From Apus apus (Eukaryota; Chordata; Aves; Apodiformes; Apodidae): a DNA stretch of 64,000 nucleotides. The stretch lies in NCBI RefSeq assembly GCF_020740795.1, contig NC_067283.1, positions 126,886,568 to 126,950,567 of the forward strand, given 5' to 3'. A model generated the notes under the pieces. The model was not told the origin of the DNA. It did not search any database and saw only the letters and a list, made by a program, of their open reading frames with translations. A program made the position numbers and the translations under genes. How positions within the stretch are numbered: position 1 is the first letter of the stretch; each line of letters starts with the position of its first letter. Of this stretch, positions 13,201 to 25,204 are shown in pieces.

Positions 13201-15033
13201 CACAACCCTATTATGAATCTATTGATTGCAGCATACAGATTGGATTCCTTTGGATGACATAAAATCATATTGGAACACTGACAGTTACTGTATGACAGGA
13301 TCTTTGATATACAAAGGTTTAGTTGAGAACTCAGCTTACTGAGTAAAGAAAAAAAATTCTTAGTGCAACATGCTGACTCTCAAGCTGTGGCCTTTCAAGT
13401 CACAATTATCACCTGACCTCACCTTCCATAACGATAAAATTGGAACAAAATCTTGTTAACCCTGAGACGCCAAGAAAAAGAAAAGCTTGCTTGCTGTATT
13501 ACCATCATAGCAATTTCAATTTTCACCACAACTGAAATTTTCAAGTAATTACCCCACCTTAATATTAAAAAATTAATTTTATGCTTCAGTCCTTTCTTCT
13601 CCAGAGGCTGTTCAAAGCAAATTCTAAGTCAACAGAACCACCGTAGACACAAGAAATGCTACTGTCCTGCTGCTACAGTGGTGAAATACATGACTACTGA
13701 GACAAAAAAGGGTATGAGCTGTACTGTGCGAGTTCAAACCTCCTCAATTTTGCTAACTTTTAGCTGATAATTCTCATTTTAGAATCACTGCTGCCCTTAT
13801 TGATGTTTAATAATGCCAATTTAAATGCATTGCTGAATTGAAAATCTGAGATCTCCAAAATATGCCTTATTTACTTTCAAAATTATTCCTTTTTTTGCCA
13901 TAGAGACCCATGGTTTCTCAGAAGTGGCAGATGCTGCAATCCTTTTGCTGCTCAGGATTCTCATCACCCTTTCAGACCATTTAATTTCTTCCATTTGTAA
14001 AATTCATAACCAGAGGAAGGACTGTAAGTAAGACCCAATGACTGGAATCAGAACTGTTTTGGCAATACAGGAATACTTCATTGATCTATACTAATACCTA
14101 GGAATCCCACCTAAAAAATAAATAAATAAATAAATAAATAAATAAATATAAAAAAATAAAATGTATTTACTTACTCTTAGGAATTTAAACTTGAGCAATA
14201 ACATGAAAAAGCTCATGAGGGATATAAATCTGTTACATTAATATAAAATATTGCTGTAAGATTCACTTCATCTTGAACTAATTTTACGGTTTGATTTTTG
14301 GAAGTGCCCTAAATAAATGTGACCACATGGAATGTCAACAGGCTGATTAACCAGAGACACTGAAGAAAACAACTGCGAGCAGACCATCTTTATCCAAAGA
14401 GGTACTTTCTAGACAGGTTCCCAAAAAAGGATCTGCTTTAAATCAGATGCAAAGCAGCATGTCAGTAATCTAAATGGGACTATTAAAGTGATGATAGAAG
14501 ACATGAAAATACTAATAACGTTTGTGACTTCATATATAATTATTTGTATAATGACTCAGAGAAAGTAATAGCCATTTCCAGGCTTCAAAATTTATGAACT
14601 GATGACACTCTACTGATTGGAGCATTTACTGCACCTTCAATTGGTCAAATTAATGAAACTGCTCACAGAATTAAACACAGTACTTAGCAGGATGGCACTG
14701 TGCCCCAGTTCCTTGCAAACACCTCAACATTCAAACACTTTCGAGCTCATGGAGTGGCCTACTGAGGAGCCTACTGCTTCTCCTAATGAAGCCAGGGAGT
14801 GTTTCGTATTAGCTTCAGGTATCTTATGCTTACCTACATATGAACATAAACCTACTCATGAAACAAGTAAATCATAGCATGTGTTACCTGATGAAATAAC
14901 AGTGTTAAAATACAGGTGTAAAATAATACTTGGTTCATTTTTATTTTATCAGTTATCTTTAAACTGTTATTGCAGTGATGAAGATGTAGATGGTCACTGC
15001 AACACCTGGAACCTATGTAACAGATCTGGAAAA
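13201..15033. other. Intergenic DNA with an AAAT microsatellite
   Basis: No gene or recognisable interspersed repeat is seen between the ancient CR1 remnant and the 15-kb CR1, apart from the AAAT repeat at 14112-14160. Confidence 0.65.
14112..14160. repeat. (AAAT)n microsatellite
   Basis: About nine AAAT/AAATA units in a row, followed by an imperfect A-rich end. Likely length-polymorphic. Confidence 0.93.
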
Positions 15034-16279
15034 ATAGAATCATAGAATTACCATAGATTCACAGCTGGGTTGAAAGGTACCTCTAAAGGTCATATAGTCC
15101 AACCCCCCTACAAGAAGCAGAGACATCTTCAACTAGAGCATATTGCTAAGAGTCTCATCAAGCCTGACCTTGAATGTCTCCAGGGATGGGGCCTCCACCA
15201 CCTCTCTAGGCAACCTGTTCCAGTGAACAGGTCCACATCCTTCTTGTGCTGGTGGCTCCAGAGCTGGATGCTGTACTCCAGGTGCCCAGGTCTCACCAGG
15301 GCAGACTAGAGGGGCAGAAACACCTCTCTCCATCTGCTGGCCACACTTCTTTCGATGCAGCCCAGGATGAGGTTGGCCCTCTGGGCTGCAGCTGCAGCTG
15401 TCCAGCTTTTCATCCACTAGTACCCCCAGGTCTTTTCCACAGGGCTGCTCTCTAGCATGTCTTCCCCCAGCCTGTATTTATATCTTGGGTTACCTTGGCC
15501 CAGGTGCAGGACCCTGCACTTGGCCTTGTTGAACCTCATGAGGTTCACCTGAGCCCACTTCTCCAGCTTGTCCAGGTCCCTTTGGATGGCATCCCAGCCC
15601 TCTGGCATATCGACCGCACCACCCAGCTTGGTGTCATCAGCAAACTTGCTGAGGGTGCTCTCAATGCCACTGTCAATATCGTTAATGAAGATATTAAACA
15701 GTACTCATCCCAGTATGGACCCAAGTGACACCACTTGTCGTAATTTTCCAACTGGACATCGAGCCATTTACCACTCCCCTCTGGATGCAACCATCCAGCC
15801 AATTCCTTATCCACTGACCAGTCCACTCATCAAACCCCTATCTCTTCAACTTAAGAGAGAAAGATGTTATGGGGGACCATGTCAAACGCCTTGCAGAAGT
15901 CCAGACAGATGACATCCATAGGTATTCCCTTGTCCACTGATGCAGTCTCTCCATTGTAGAAAGCCACCAGGTTGGTCAGGCAAGATTTGCCGCCAGTAAA
16001 GCTGTGCTGGCTGTCTTGAACCACCTCCCTGTCCTACATGTGCCTTAGCATGTCTTCCATGATCTTCCCAGGCACAGAGGTGAGGCTGACAGGTCCATAG
16101 TTCCCAAAGTCCTCCTTTCTACCCTTTTTAAAAACGGGTGTCATGTTTCCTTTCTTCCAGTCACTAAGGACTTCATCTGACTGCCATGACTTTTCAAACA
16201 TCATGGCAAGTAGTTTGGCATCTACATCAGCCAGTTCCTTCAAGACTCTGGGATGCATCTCATCAGGTCCCATGGACAT
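15034..16279 (-). mobile_element. CR1 LINE, 5'-truncated, broken ORF2
   Basis: The 3' end, at the low-coordinate side, shows ATAGAATCATAGAATT followed by a diverged GGGTTGAAAGGTACC block. The reverse strand then encodes pieces of CR1 ORF2 in the order expected: a [16 protein letters not shown] and [15 protein letters not shown] segment at 16034-16279, and a [12 protein letters not shown] ... [10 protein letters not shown] segment at 15417-15608. These lie in different frames, so the reverse transcriptase is dead. The copy is truncated just upstream of the RT fingers region. It is moderately diverged. Confidence 0.93.
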
Positions 16280-17116
16280 AATTTTGTTATATTTTGCAAA
16301 TAATATAAAATTGCATTTTCATACATTCCAACACAAAGGTATAGATCCAGAAACAGGCAGTCTACCATAACAGAGAACAATAATCTGGCAAGCAGAGTCT
16401 GAAAGGTATCTGTAGGTCCCAGCAGAGAAGTGTCATGAACTCTTAAGCAGCTAAACTATGGCAAGGAAAGTGAATTCCATTTTTGAACACACGAAAAGAA
16501 AACAAATTAGCAAACGCAGAGAGGCAGTTTTTGCTTCTTGAGATCACCTGAGAATAAATATTCCTGTCCAACAGCCTTTAAAAAAAACAAAAAGAAACAA
16601 AACCAAAGAAACACACACACAAAAATAAACACAAAAAAACCCCCAAACAAACAAAACTTTAAAAAGAAGCACAGAAATGGAGTAAGAAGACCCACAAAGC
16701 TCAGGCCTAATATAATGCCTTAAAGCAAGAAATCTAAGGGGGCAGGATCATCTTGCTTTTTGAGGAAAAGGACTGAGAAGAGATTGGAAACTAAAACAAT
16801 GTCCTGGTTTGAGCTGGGATTAAACCAATGACACAGAAACCATAACACAGAAAAAGACACAAAGAAAACCAGAAGATGGACTCAAAGACAAGAAATTAAA
16901 ATTAAAAATTGAGACATTGTTTTTTAAGAAAGATTAGTGGATTTTTCATGTCTTGTTGCCTTCAGGTGAAGACTAGATACCTTTCTATAAAATTTTTAGG
17001 GAGAAAAAAAGGTAGAAAGGTCAGCGGAGTAAGGATTTCAGCTACAGGAGATCAAATTTTCTATCTCAATTAATCCTGTCACCAGAAACTAACTGCCAAC
17101 CAAGCATCTACCGAGC
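16280..17116. other. Spacer between two oppositely oriented CR1 copies
   Basis: No gene seen. It contains the A-rich tract at 16579-16672 and otherwise unassigned AT-rich sequence. Confidence 0.65.
16579..16672. repeat. A-rich low-complexity tract with CA units
   Basis: Nearly all A with scattered C: AAAC, a short ACACACAC run, and CCCCC. The reverse strand gives a spurious Phe/Leu/Val-rich open frame. Confidence 0.85.
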
Positions 17117-17907
17117 AGAGTGGAGAGGCTTACACTCCAGAAGGGAGATCCACCCTCCAAGATGACCTACAGAGGCTGGAGGAGTGGGCTAGCAAGAACA
17201 GAACACATAACCCAGGAGAGCAGTTGAGACTAAGAACCACCTGCCTGGAGAGCAGCCCTGTGGAAAGGGACTTGGAGATCTTGGTGGATAACAGGCTCAA
17301 CATGAGTAAACAGTGTGCTGAAGCAGCAAAGATAGCCAACAGGTCACTAGGCTGCATCAACAAGGGCATCACCATCAGAGATAAAGAAGTCATCATCCTA
17401 CTCTACTCAGTACTTGTCAGACTACACCTGGAATATTGTGTTCAGTTTTGGTCTCTGCTCTACAAAAAGAATGTGGACAGGCTGGAGAGCGTCCAAAGAA
17501 AGGCCACAAGGATGATCAGAGGACTGGAGGACCAGCCATATGAGGAGAGGCTGAGAAAACTGGGTTTGTTCAGCCTTGAGAAAAGAAGGCTTCAGGGAGA
17601 CCTTATTAGCATGTTCCAGTACTTAAACGGTGACTACCAAGAAGATGGAGACTCCCTATTTACAAGGAGTCACAAGGAAAAGACAAGGGGTAATGGACAC
17701 AAGTTGCTCCTGGGGAGATTTCTTTTGAACACACAAGGTAAATTTTTCACCATGAGGACAGTCAAACATTGTAATAGTCTCCCAAGGGAAGTGGCAGATC
17801 ACAGAATCACAGAATGTTAGGGGTTGGAAAAGCCCTTGGAATGTCTCCAGAAAAGGAAACTCCACAACCCCTCTGGGCACTCTATGATTCTATCATTCTG
17901 TGATTCA
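17117..17907 (+). mobile_element. CR1 LINE, 3' part of ORF2, with rearranged tail
   Basis: A plus-strand CR1 fragment has an open frame at 17224-17820 covering the C-terminal part of ORF2 (SSPVERDLEILVDNRLNMSK ... [11 protein letters not shown] ... [18 protein letters not shown] ... NSLPREVA). Its very end is abnormal: after NSLPREVA an 80-bp piece of CR1 3' end lies in the opposite orientation (17801-17880), followed by the plus-strand terminal octamers TCTATGATTC..TTCTGTGATTC. The fragment starts in the middle of ORF2, after the RT catalytic motifs. Confidence 0.93.
17801..17880 (-). mobile_element. Inverted CR1 3'-end piece nested in the CR1 tail
   Basis: On the plus strand this segment reads ACAGAATCACAGAATG, GGGGTTGGAAAAG, then ATGTCTCC and CCACAACCCCTCTGGGCA. 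This is the antisense of a CR1 3' end, whereas its surroundings are sense CR1. GAATCACAGAATG at 17804-17816 is the exact reverse complement of CATTCTGTGATTC at 17894-17906. It is either a separate short CR1 insertion into the octamer tail or a local inversion. Confidence 0.8.
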
Positions 17908-20900
17908 GTTTCAGAAAAGCCACATCTTGAAATAATGGAATTCGACCTTGCCTAACTGTTTAATCTATAAATCCACGATCTTAAAATTATAATCCTGTTA
18001 CATATGTAGTACCCTCCTCATATTGCATGACCTCATGTTACATATACACTGCAATATTATAATGCAACAGGCTCAAAAGAAGAGTTTTATTTTTCTTCAG
18101 GTTTTGAGCATCAGTCCACACCAAAATGTTACTTACACTTTAGACGTGTGTTAGAGTATGAAGGACAGCAAAAAGTTATGGGCTAGCAGCTGAATTTTCC
18201 ACTAGAAGCCATCAAACAAATGTGGTATTATAAATTCTGAAATTTTGGTTAATGAAATATATCTAATTCTAAAGTTGACTTTATTCTAAAAGCTACCAAC
18301 CTTTGGAAGCTGATATCCTCTATGAGTCCACCAAATATAACTGTGGCTAGCAATAGCAGTACATATTCATCTGTCAGTGTAGATTCCTACTTGAATCTTC
18401 CGTAGAAATTAAGTTCTTCACTCTCCAGTTTACAGCCTCATTTGTTCCCCAGGAACTTCCCTCAATCATCTCTCTTTTCCTCTTTCAGCTAAAAAAAAAA
18501 AACCCTCCTGTGTTGAGTGAAACTGGAATCTGTAGGATACCAACACTGTGACCCATCCTGACTTCTCTATCTGCCAGCATCTCTGGAGGAATATAAAAAG
18601 TCCACTCCAAATCCCCCAAACACACACACTTCAAAGAGCTTTTGAATAATTTGAATTTAAGTTTAAAAGTCAGTATTAACATGTGCTCATAGCTGGTCCC
18701 ATTCAGCTGCTGAACTCAAAGTTTTGTGATTTTCCATGTTTGGCCATTACAGGGGCTACATACCATGGAGCCATCAACAAAGGCAGGCAGCTTTTGCTCC
18801 TTCTTCCATTTTCTGGCTAATGTTAGAGCTGTTAAAAGACTTGAATCTAATAGTATTTTACTGAATAGGAAATCAGAAGTCAGGAATTTTTCAGCCCTAG
18901 AAAAGATAGACATGAGTTACTGCTTTAATTGGCTGTTGAACTAGCTCATATGAATAATAGCTCACGGTCTTTTCAAGTTCTGTGGTTTCATAACACTCCC
19001 TTTTACTTTGTCTGAAGATTTACTGGAAAGGATTCATTCCCTTTGGACAGAGTGATTACATTCAAACTCCCAAGGTGAAAAAAAGAAATAGCTATGCAAA
19101 GCAGAAAGCAAAAACAGTATAAGCTGCTGGTAACACTGTTTTTGTTGTGAGTTACTATGCTCCTACCCGCATCAACTCTTACTATACCATCTTGCATACA
19201 GTGGCATTAAAGATGTTCATCTAATCTCCAACAAGGCACAAGCTGTTAATGCATTGCCACTATCTTACATGGCACCAAATAAATCTCTACCTAAGCACTA
19301 TTTACCCTTAGTGCACCCAACCATACTACTCAAGTATACTACTCTCCCACAAGAGACAACAATCTCCAAAAACTCCGTCATTTTCTACTCTCAGCAGACA
19401 GTGCACTCACGAACCTGACACATTTAAAATAGGAGCATAGCCATTAAAGTACTCATCACAAACCTGAAACTTCATACTAGCCAAACAAACAATCCAGCCC
19501 TGGATCAGAAAAAGGCACAAGGGGCATCAGGTCATTGTTTAATCCCCATCTTGTAAATCTTACCTGTACAAGGATGGTAATAGCATCCTGTATCTTTGTA
19601 CTTTGGTACAGTCTTTAATCACTCTTTTGGCATAGGACCACTTCTTCATTCACCAAACAGCTAATCAATATTTTGCTTTCACCTCGAAACTCATTGTGTG
19701 GCCCATGCTTTGTTTACTGCCCATTATTCAATTGTGTTTTGATGGCAGAATTATTAATTTCCTCCAGGGCCTCTCAGTAGTGCTCAACACTTCAATATCT
19801 GAGAACTGAACAAATGCAAATTAATTTATCTTCACAAAAATCCACAAGTAGCAAAGAAAAGGTAGTACTGTTGTCTAACATATAGGACATGGAGCTAAAG
19901 AAAGATTAAGGGAAGAGGTATTCACTGATTTTTGATGTCCTGTCTGAAGCATCACAGTGTAATTTAGAAGCATTTAACTATTTCTCAAACACAGAGGTTG
20001 GGAGCATCAGTCACAGGTGTGACTGCCAAGCAAATTGGATTTACAACTATAAAGGTGGCCATTTAAAAATAGATAATTAGAAGCTATTAGAGTAATAGGG
20101 CTTCCAAATACAAAGATCACAGATCTGGTTTAAGTGGCTATATGAGCACTAGGCAGCTAAGGTCCAGTGCAACCATGCATTATTTCAGTCACATGACCTT
20201 CCTTTACCCTTCTTTGCTTCACTCATTAATGACCTCCCAGCTCAAACAATAAATGAGGCAGGGTCACATGGGCATCACACATCTCTCCTGTGTAGCCCTC
20301 ATACATCCCTAGAGCAGGTCCATCCTGCACAACACCTGAACCAGAAATCCTGCATAAAAACAGTATCTGATCACACAAGTATCATAAGGGGACTGAGTTA
20401 AGGTTGCCAAGCAACCACCTCCCCACAATCCTTGTCCTTCATCTCTTCAGCAAACAAATGCCAGGCCCTGCCTCACAACCCTACTCGTTCCCTTGTCTGC
20501 TTCTGTGACCCTAATTAACCATGTTCCCAAAGGCTTCTTCATTGCATTTTCTTTGTCCAGCCAGTACCAGCTTTCCCTCATTACTCCAGTTGTTATTCTG
20601 TCTTTGTGTTCTTCAAAATTAGCATTTAGTACATCCCATTCCCTGACCAGCTTTCAGTCCCAAAAGATGAGACAGACACTGTTAAAAAAAATTAAAGCAT
20701 TCTCAGTGAGGAAAGAAACTTCAGAGATTTTAGCTGCTAAGATTTTAGCGAGTGTCTCCAAAAGCAGTACAAAGCACAGTTTTTTCTAAAGCATTAAAAT
20801 GTTGCCAAGTTTAAGCAGTATTTTTACAGTGAAAAGACAGTCTGTCTCTCTGCTACCAAAACAACTGCCTCCCAGATTTCAATTTTTATTGCAGAATAGA

Positions 20901-22912
20901 GCATGCTACTGAATTTCCAATAAAAAAATGATCTGAATAAGCAAAACACTGTCATATTGCATAAAACTTATCCTCAAGACCAGGTAAGAAATCTCAGCTG
21001 ACTCTTTTCAAACACAAACAATAATCAATGGGCATGCAATGCTGAAAATGTCCGATTAAGATAATGAGGCCTGGCAAAGCTGTGAGTAAAAGCAGTTGTT
21101 AAATTAGATTTCCTATAAACTTTTTAATGGGCTAAGAGCAAGACTAAAAAAAAAAAAGTTCATTCTCAAAGTGGTTTTCTGCTGCTGTTTCCCTCTAAGT
21201 GTAAATTTCACCCAAGTGCAATCAGTACCTTCAAAACTATTTTATCTATCTTCAGTGTATTGTTACTTTATCATCACTTGTTGTCTTTACTGAGATAAAT
21301 CACCAAGTCAAAATAAATTTTAGTTGCAAAAATTATGAGCTTGATACCAGGAACTGGATCCTTGTTTGAGAGTCAGTAGTAACATAACACACTGTCCTAA
21401 AATGCACATCTCCATGGATAAGCCTGACAAGTCTAGAATATGCATGGAGCATCAAACGGTCGGTTGTTCTTCTCCAAGAGGTGTGTGACAAAATCCATGA
21501 TGAAACAGCAAATACTAACTAACAAAGAGTCACAATAAATTTAGTCAAGCCAAGGAAGCACGAAAACAGCAAAAGAAAGCTAAAATAATAATGTACATGT
21601 CATTGCAAATAGTAAGGGGGGGCAGTGAATTAGGCACTCTGCAGCATACTTCTGCTGTCTATTTCAAGTTACATGTGGTGTTTTGCTGTTCAGAAAACTG
21701 CAGTCAGAAAACCATATCAGAATGTGCCAGTATATACTTCATTTCAGTGGGACACTTGGAGGACACTTTCCAACTAGGCCTCCTGGTCTTGGAATGACTT
21801 GTGCTTTAGATCTGATGAATGTTGGCACTTTTGTTTTTCTGGAAAAAATTCAATGCGAGGCTCTGAGGTGCAGCAGGTGGTGTTGTCCCCCATCAGCCTA
21901 ATGTAACTCCTTCTGCATCATCTACTTGTCTTCTGCTATATTAAAAGGAGAAACTGATCTGGTATTTTTGCCTCCATTACTTCTTACTTTAAAGAGTGAG
22001 GAACCTTATAATTCTAGGACTGAAAGCATACTTGGTATCCCACATCTAGATAAACGTAATACATCTTGGCAGGACATGTGCTTAAAATAAGCTAAAGAAG
22101 ATGCCTCTTTACACACCAAGGAGCCAGCCTGTGGAGCTGACTGCCAGGGGACATTGTGGACACTGCAGAAAAAAAGAAATCTCTGTCAAGGGTTACTGAG
22201 TAGGAAAATTGTATTGCCCGGCTCAGGCATCTCCTGAGAATAGTCAGTGGCTGGAATGATCCCTGGGGGAGTATGGCACGTGCTTCTCCTACTCTCAGCC
22301 TTCCCCCAGCACTCACAGCCACTGATGACAGGGAGAGGGTGGACTACTAGGGGGTGACTAAATGTGTAGAGACCACAGGAAGGCCTCAAACTGCACAAAT
22401 GGTGAGAATAACAGGAGTTATATCATATATTCTTGCCCCCTACTGCTACTTCTAGGCCTGTATTTATGAGACAGGTGTCAGGTCTTCCCTAAAAATATAA
22501 ACACCTAAGACTTTGCCTCTGAACAGTCAATTAAAGAAGAAAAAAATTTGGGAAAACAAATAAAAGGGAGTACAGAAGTGGAAACAAGAAGGCAGGGGAG
22601 AATCAAAAGCTTACAAATGTAAGGGATTGACAGGGGAACATCAGGCTGAGCATCTCTAACAGCACTTCTGTGAGCACCCTGAATATATGCAATGATGTGG
22701 GGAAACTGCCCAGTGGTGGCCGACCCAGAGACACGTCAGGATGAGAAAACCAAAACAGGCCCACAGGAGATGCCCCCTTCAAGGCAAACTTCAAGGTGCC
22801 TCCTCTAAGACCTGCAGCCAATAAGTTCACCCAAGGGAAGAACATCACTGACTAGATAATTCTGTTATCTCATTGGGCCACCAGATAATATCCCTCTCTT
22901 GCAACACAGGTT
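17908..22912. other. Intergenic DNA, no gene seen
   Basis: AT-rich sequence with short chance reading frames only. No CR1, tRNA or splice-supported exon is recognised. Short poly-A runs occur at 18489-18501 and 21146-21157. Confidence 0.65.
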
Positions 22913-22976
22913 TGGTTAAAGGTTGGACTTGATGATCTTAAAGGCATTTTTCAACCAAAATGATTCTATGATTCTA
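22913..22976 (+). mobile_element. CR1 LINE, very short 3' end
   Basis: About 60 bp shows the end of a sense CR1: GGTTGGACTTGATGATCTTA, then a diverged TTTTTCAACC block and the terminal octamers ATGATTCTATGATTC. It is severely 5'-truncated, as is usual for CR1. Confidence 0.85.
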
Positions 22977-25204
22977 AGGGGAGGATATGCAATTTACAGG
23001 CTACTGGATCGATGGCCTCTTGGCCTGATCCCACACAACAGTTCTCATGGCCTCATGAACATGCTGCCCTCTTTCAGAATCACACAGTTGATTTCCTCCT
23101 CAACTTCCCCCATCTTCCTCCAGCAGGTCTATGGTGATTTATATATTTTCAGTACAGGACAAACTTCAGCTCCAACCATGTCACTCCCACATGTGGCTTT
23201 GTACAGCTCTAGCTCACAGAGGAGGGTGTGAAGGGAGATCTCATTACATACAATCCCTCTCTTAGGACTAAGCCATTGCTTACAGATTTCTAGGAAAAAA
23301 AAATCCACAAATACCATAATACCATTATTCAGCTTCCCCACAGTGATCCTGAATGCTGCTGAAAAGAACACCATGTGCAGCTGTGCAAGTATAAAAGCTT
23401 GCATTAAACCAGGCAAGCACTAAAGCTGTAGTATTCCAACCTGGATGTGAAATGAGCAGCAACTGAAATCAGTAATGGCGACATTGTCTGCAGCTGGCTT
23501 ATCAAGCCACTATCAAGCTTTAACAGGATGATTTTTAAGATAGTCTACACCCAGGAAAACAGCACTATTTTAGAAATGGAGAAATGCTGATAGAAATATA
23601 GCAGCACATTACTGCTTTATAACTCCAGTGTTACATAAGAAAATTAAAGGATAAGACAAATATTAATAAAGAAGAAAATGGTGACCATGCTTCAGATATA
23701 AGACACAGTTGCGCACGAATCAGTGCTCCTTCTTTCTCCTTATGCTTTTAGTACACAGCTAATCTTGTCATCTGCTTGGTGCATTTATACCATTATACAG
23801 AAAAATTCAGGAAAAGTCACCAAAAAAGCCAAAACATTGCAAGAATTACAAAAACACACATGCGTATCTTCGTAGTCTTGTCTCTCTAAATTTCACATTA
23901 AAATAGGCAGGATTTAGTTGCTTACTGAAACACAAATTATGTTACCATATCCTAATTTCCTCTTAACCTGCTGGAACAAATAAAGCTAGACAAAAGATTT
24001 TTTTTCGCCCGTGTTAGGAACATATTGTGTCAAACATTCCTGCAAGAAAATCTTCATTGTACCCATGCTTTCAAGGGCACAGGGGACTGTATCAAGGTTC
24101 TGTTTTATTACAACAGAATGAAAATAAAAATAGTGCTTACCAAGGGAGTACCATCCATCTTGTTATGCATGTAGGCAGAATCTGGTGGAAAAAACAGCAC
24201 ATGAGTATGTAATTAAAAATGGAATCATTACATATATGCATAGGAAGTGTACTTAACGTTGCACAGGCACCATTCTTCTCTAACTTCTGAGGACTTCATT
24301 GTACAAGCTGAGTATCTTTTTTCCGTAGCCTTCGTTGGAATCAACAGGGATGAAAACAAGCTAATAATGAACGATTTACTAATTAATTTTCTAAAATTGC
24401 ACAGACACAAAGAGAAAATCCTCATGGAGGCCTAAGGAAGGAGTAGCCAAAGGGGGGGCGGGGGGGGGAATTAAAAATCAGCTGCTCTAAATAAGGTCCA
24501 TTACATTTCCTAATGATGAAGGTTAAGTGTAATCAAGGGTCCCAAAAGTCATAAGAAAAAGCTGAATGTCTTAAGTTATTTAAGAACCCTAAACAAGGCT
24601 GCAGTCTCCCAGACTATGCAAGAGACACAAAGCATGTGACCTACTCCCATCTCTGCTACTTCTATTATTTCAGTGCCAATGTGGTTGATCTTCCTAGCAA
24701 CAACAGCCTTCAAAGTGCTGCAAAAATATTTATCTTTGCAGTTTCATCTCCCCTTCTCCCTTTCCTGCAAGAGGGTTCAAAAGTAAGACCCTTTCTAACA
24801 AATGGAGGAAAGAACAAATTGGGCATGAAGAACAAAAGGTTTTCAACGATCTGGCCAAAGAAACAGAAGTGTCTAACAAAAGTGGTATGAAAGCTCGTTA
24901 TGTTCCACTGCTATTTAGAAGCAATTAAGGAGAGCTTCACTCAGCAGCACATCTTAACAGCTCGTACATCCACAGAGGTGGAGGTAGGCAAGGCTGCAAA
25001 TTCATTTTAATGTCAATCAAGAGAAGGCCCTGCCTGTGAATAGGAAAAAAGTCCTAACCTTGCTAGAGCTTAATTCAGGAGCCTCTAAAATGTGAAACAC
25101 AACGTGGCTCAGAAATTTATATACAGTGTCTAGTTAACTGTTCCCGTTTATGTCAAGGGATTCACACGGTAGTGATCGCCACACAACTTCTTGCACAGCT
25201 TTCT
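22977..25204. other. Intergenic DNA upstream of the CpG island
   Basis: No gene seen. The stretch contains the G-rich tract at 24452-24468 and ends at an abrupt rise in GC content near 25205. Confidence 0.65.
24452..24468 (+). repeat. G7-C-G9 homopurine tract
   Basis: Seven G, one C, then nine G on the plus strand, isolated in AT-rich DNA about 0.75 kb before the CpG island. The run is long enough to fold as a G-quadruplex and is prone to slippage and sequencing error. Confidence 0.85.

Noticed and set aside
1..25000. Search for an upstream neighbour gene such as IL7
   Set aside because: No exon resembling any neighbour gene was recognised. In humans the neighbour is hundreds of kilobases away, so absence is expected.
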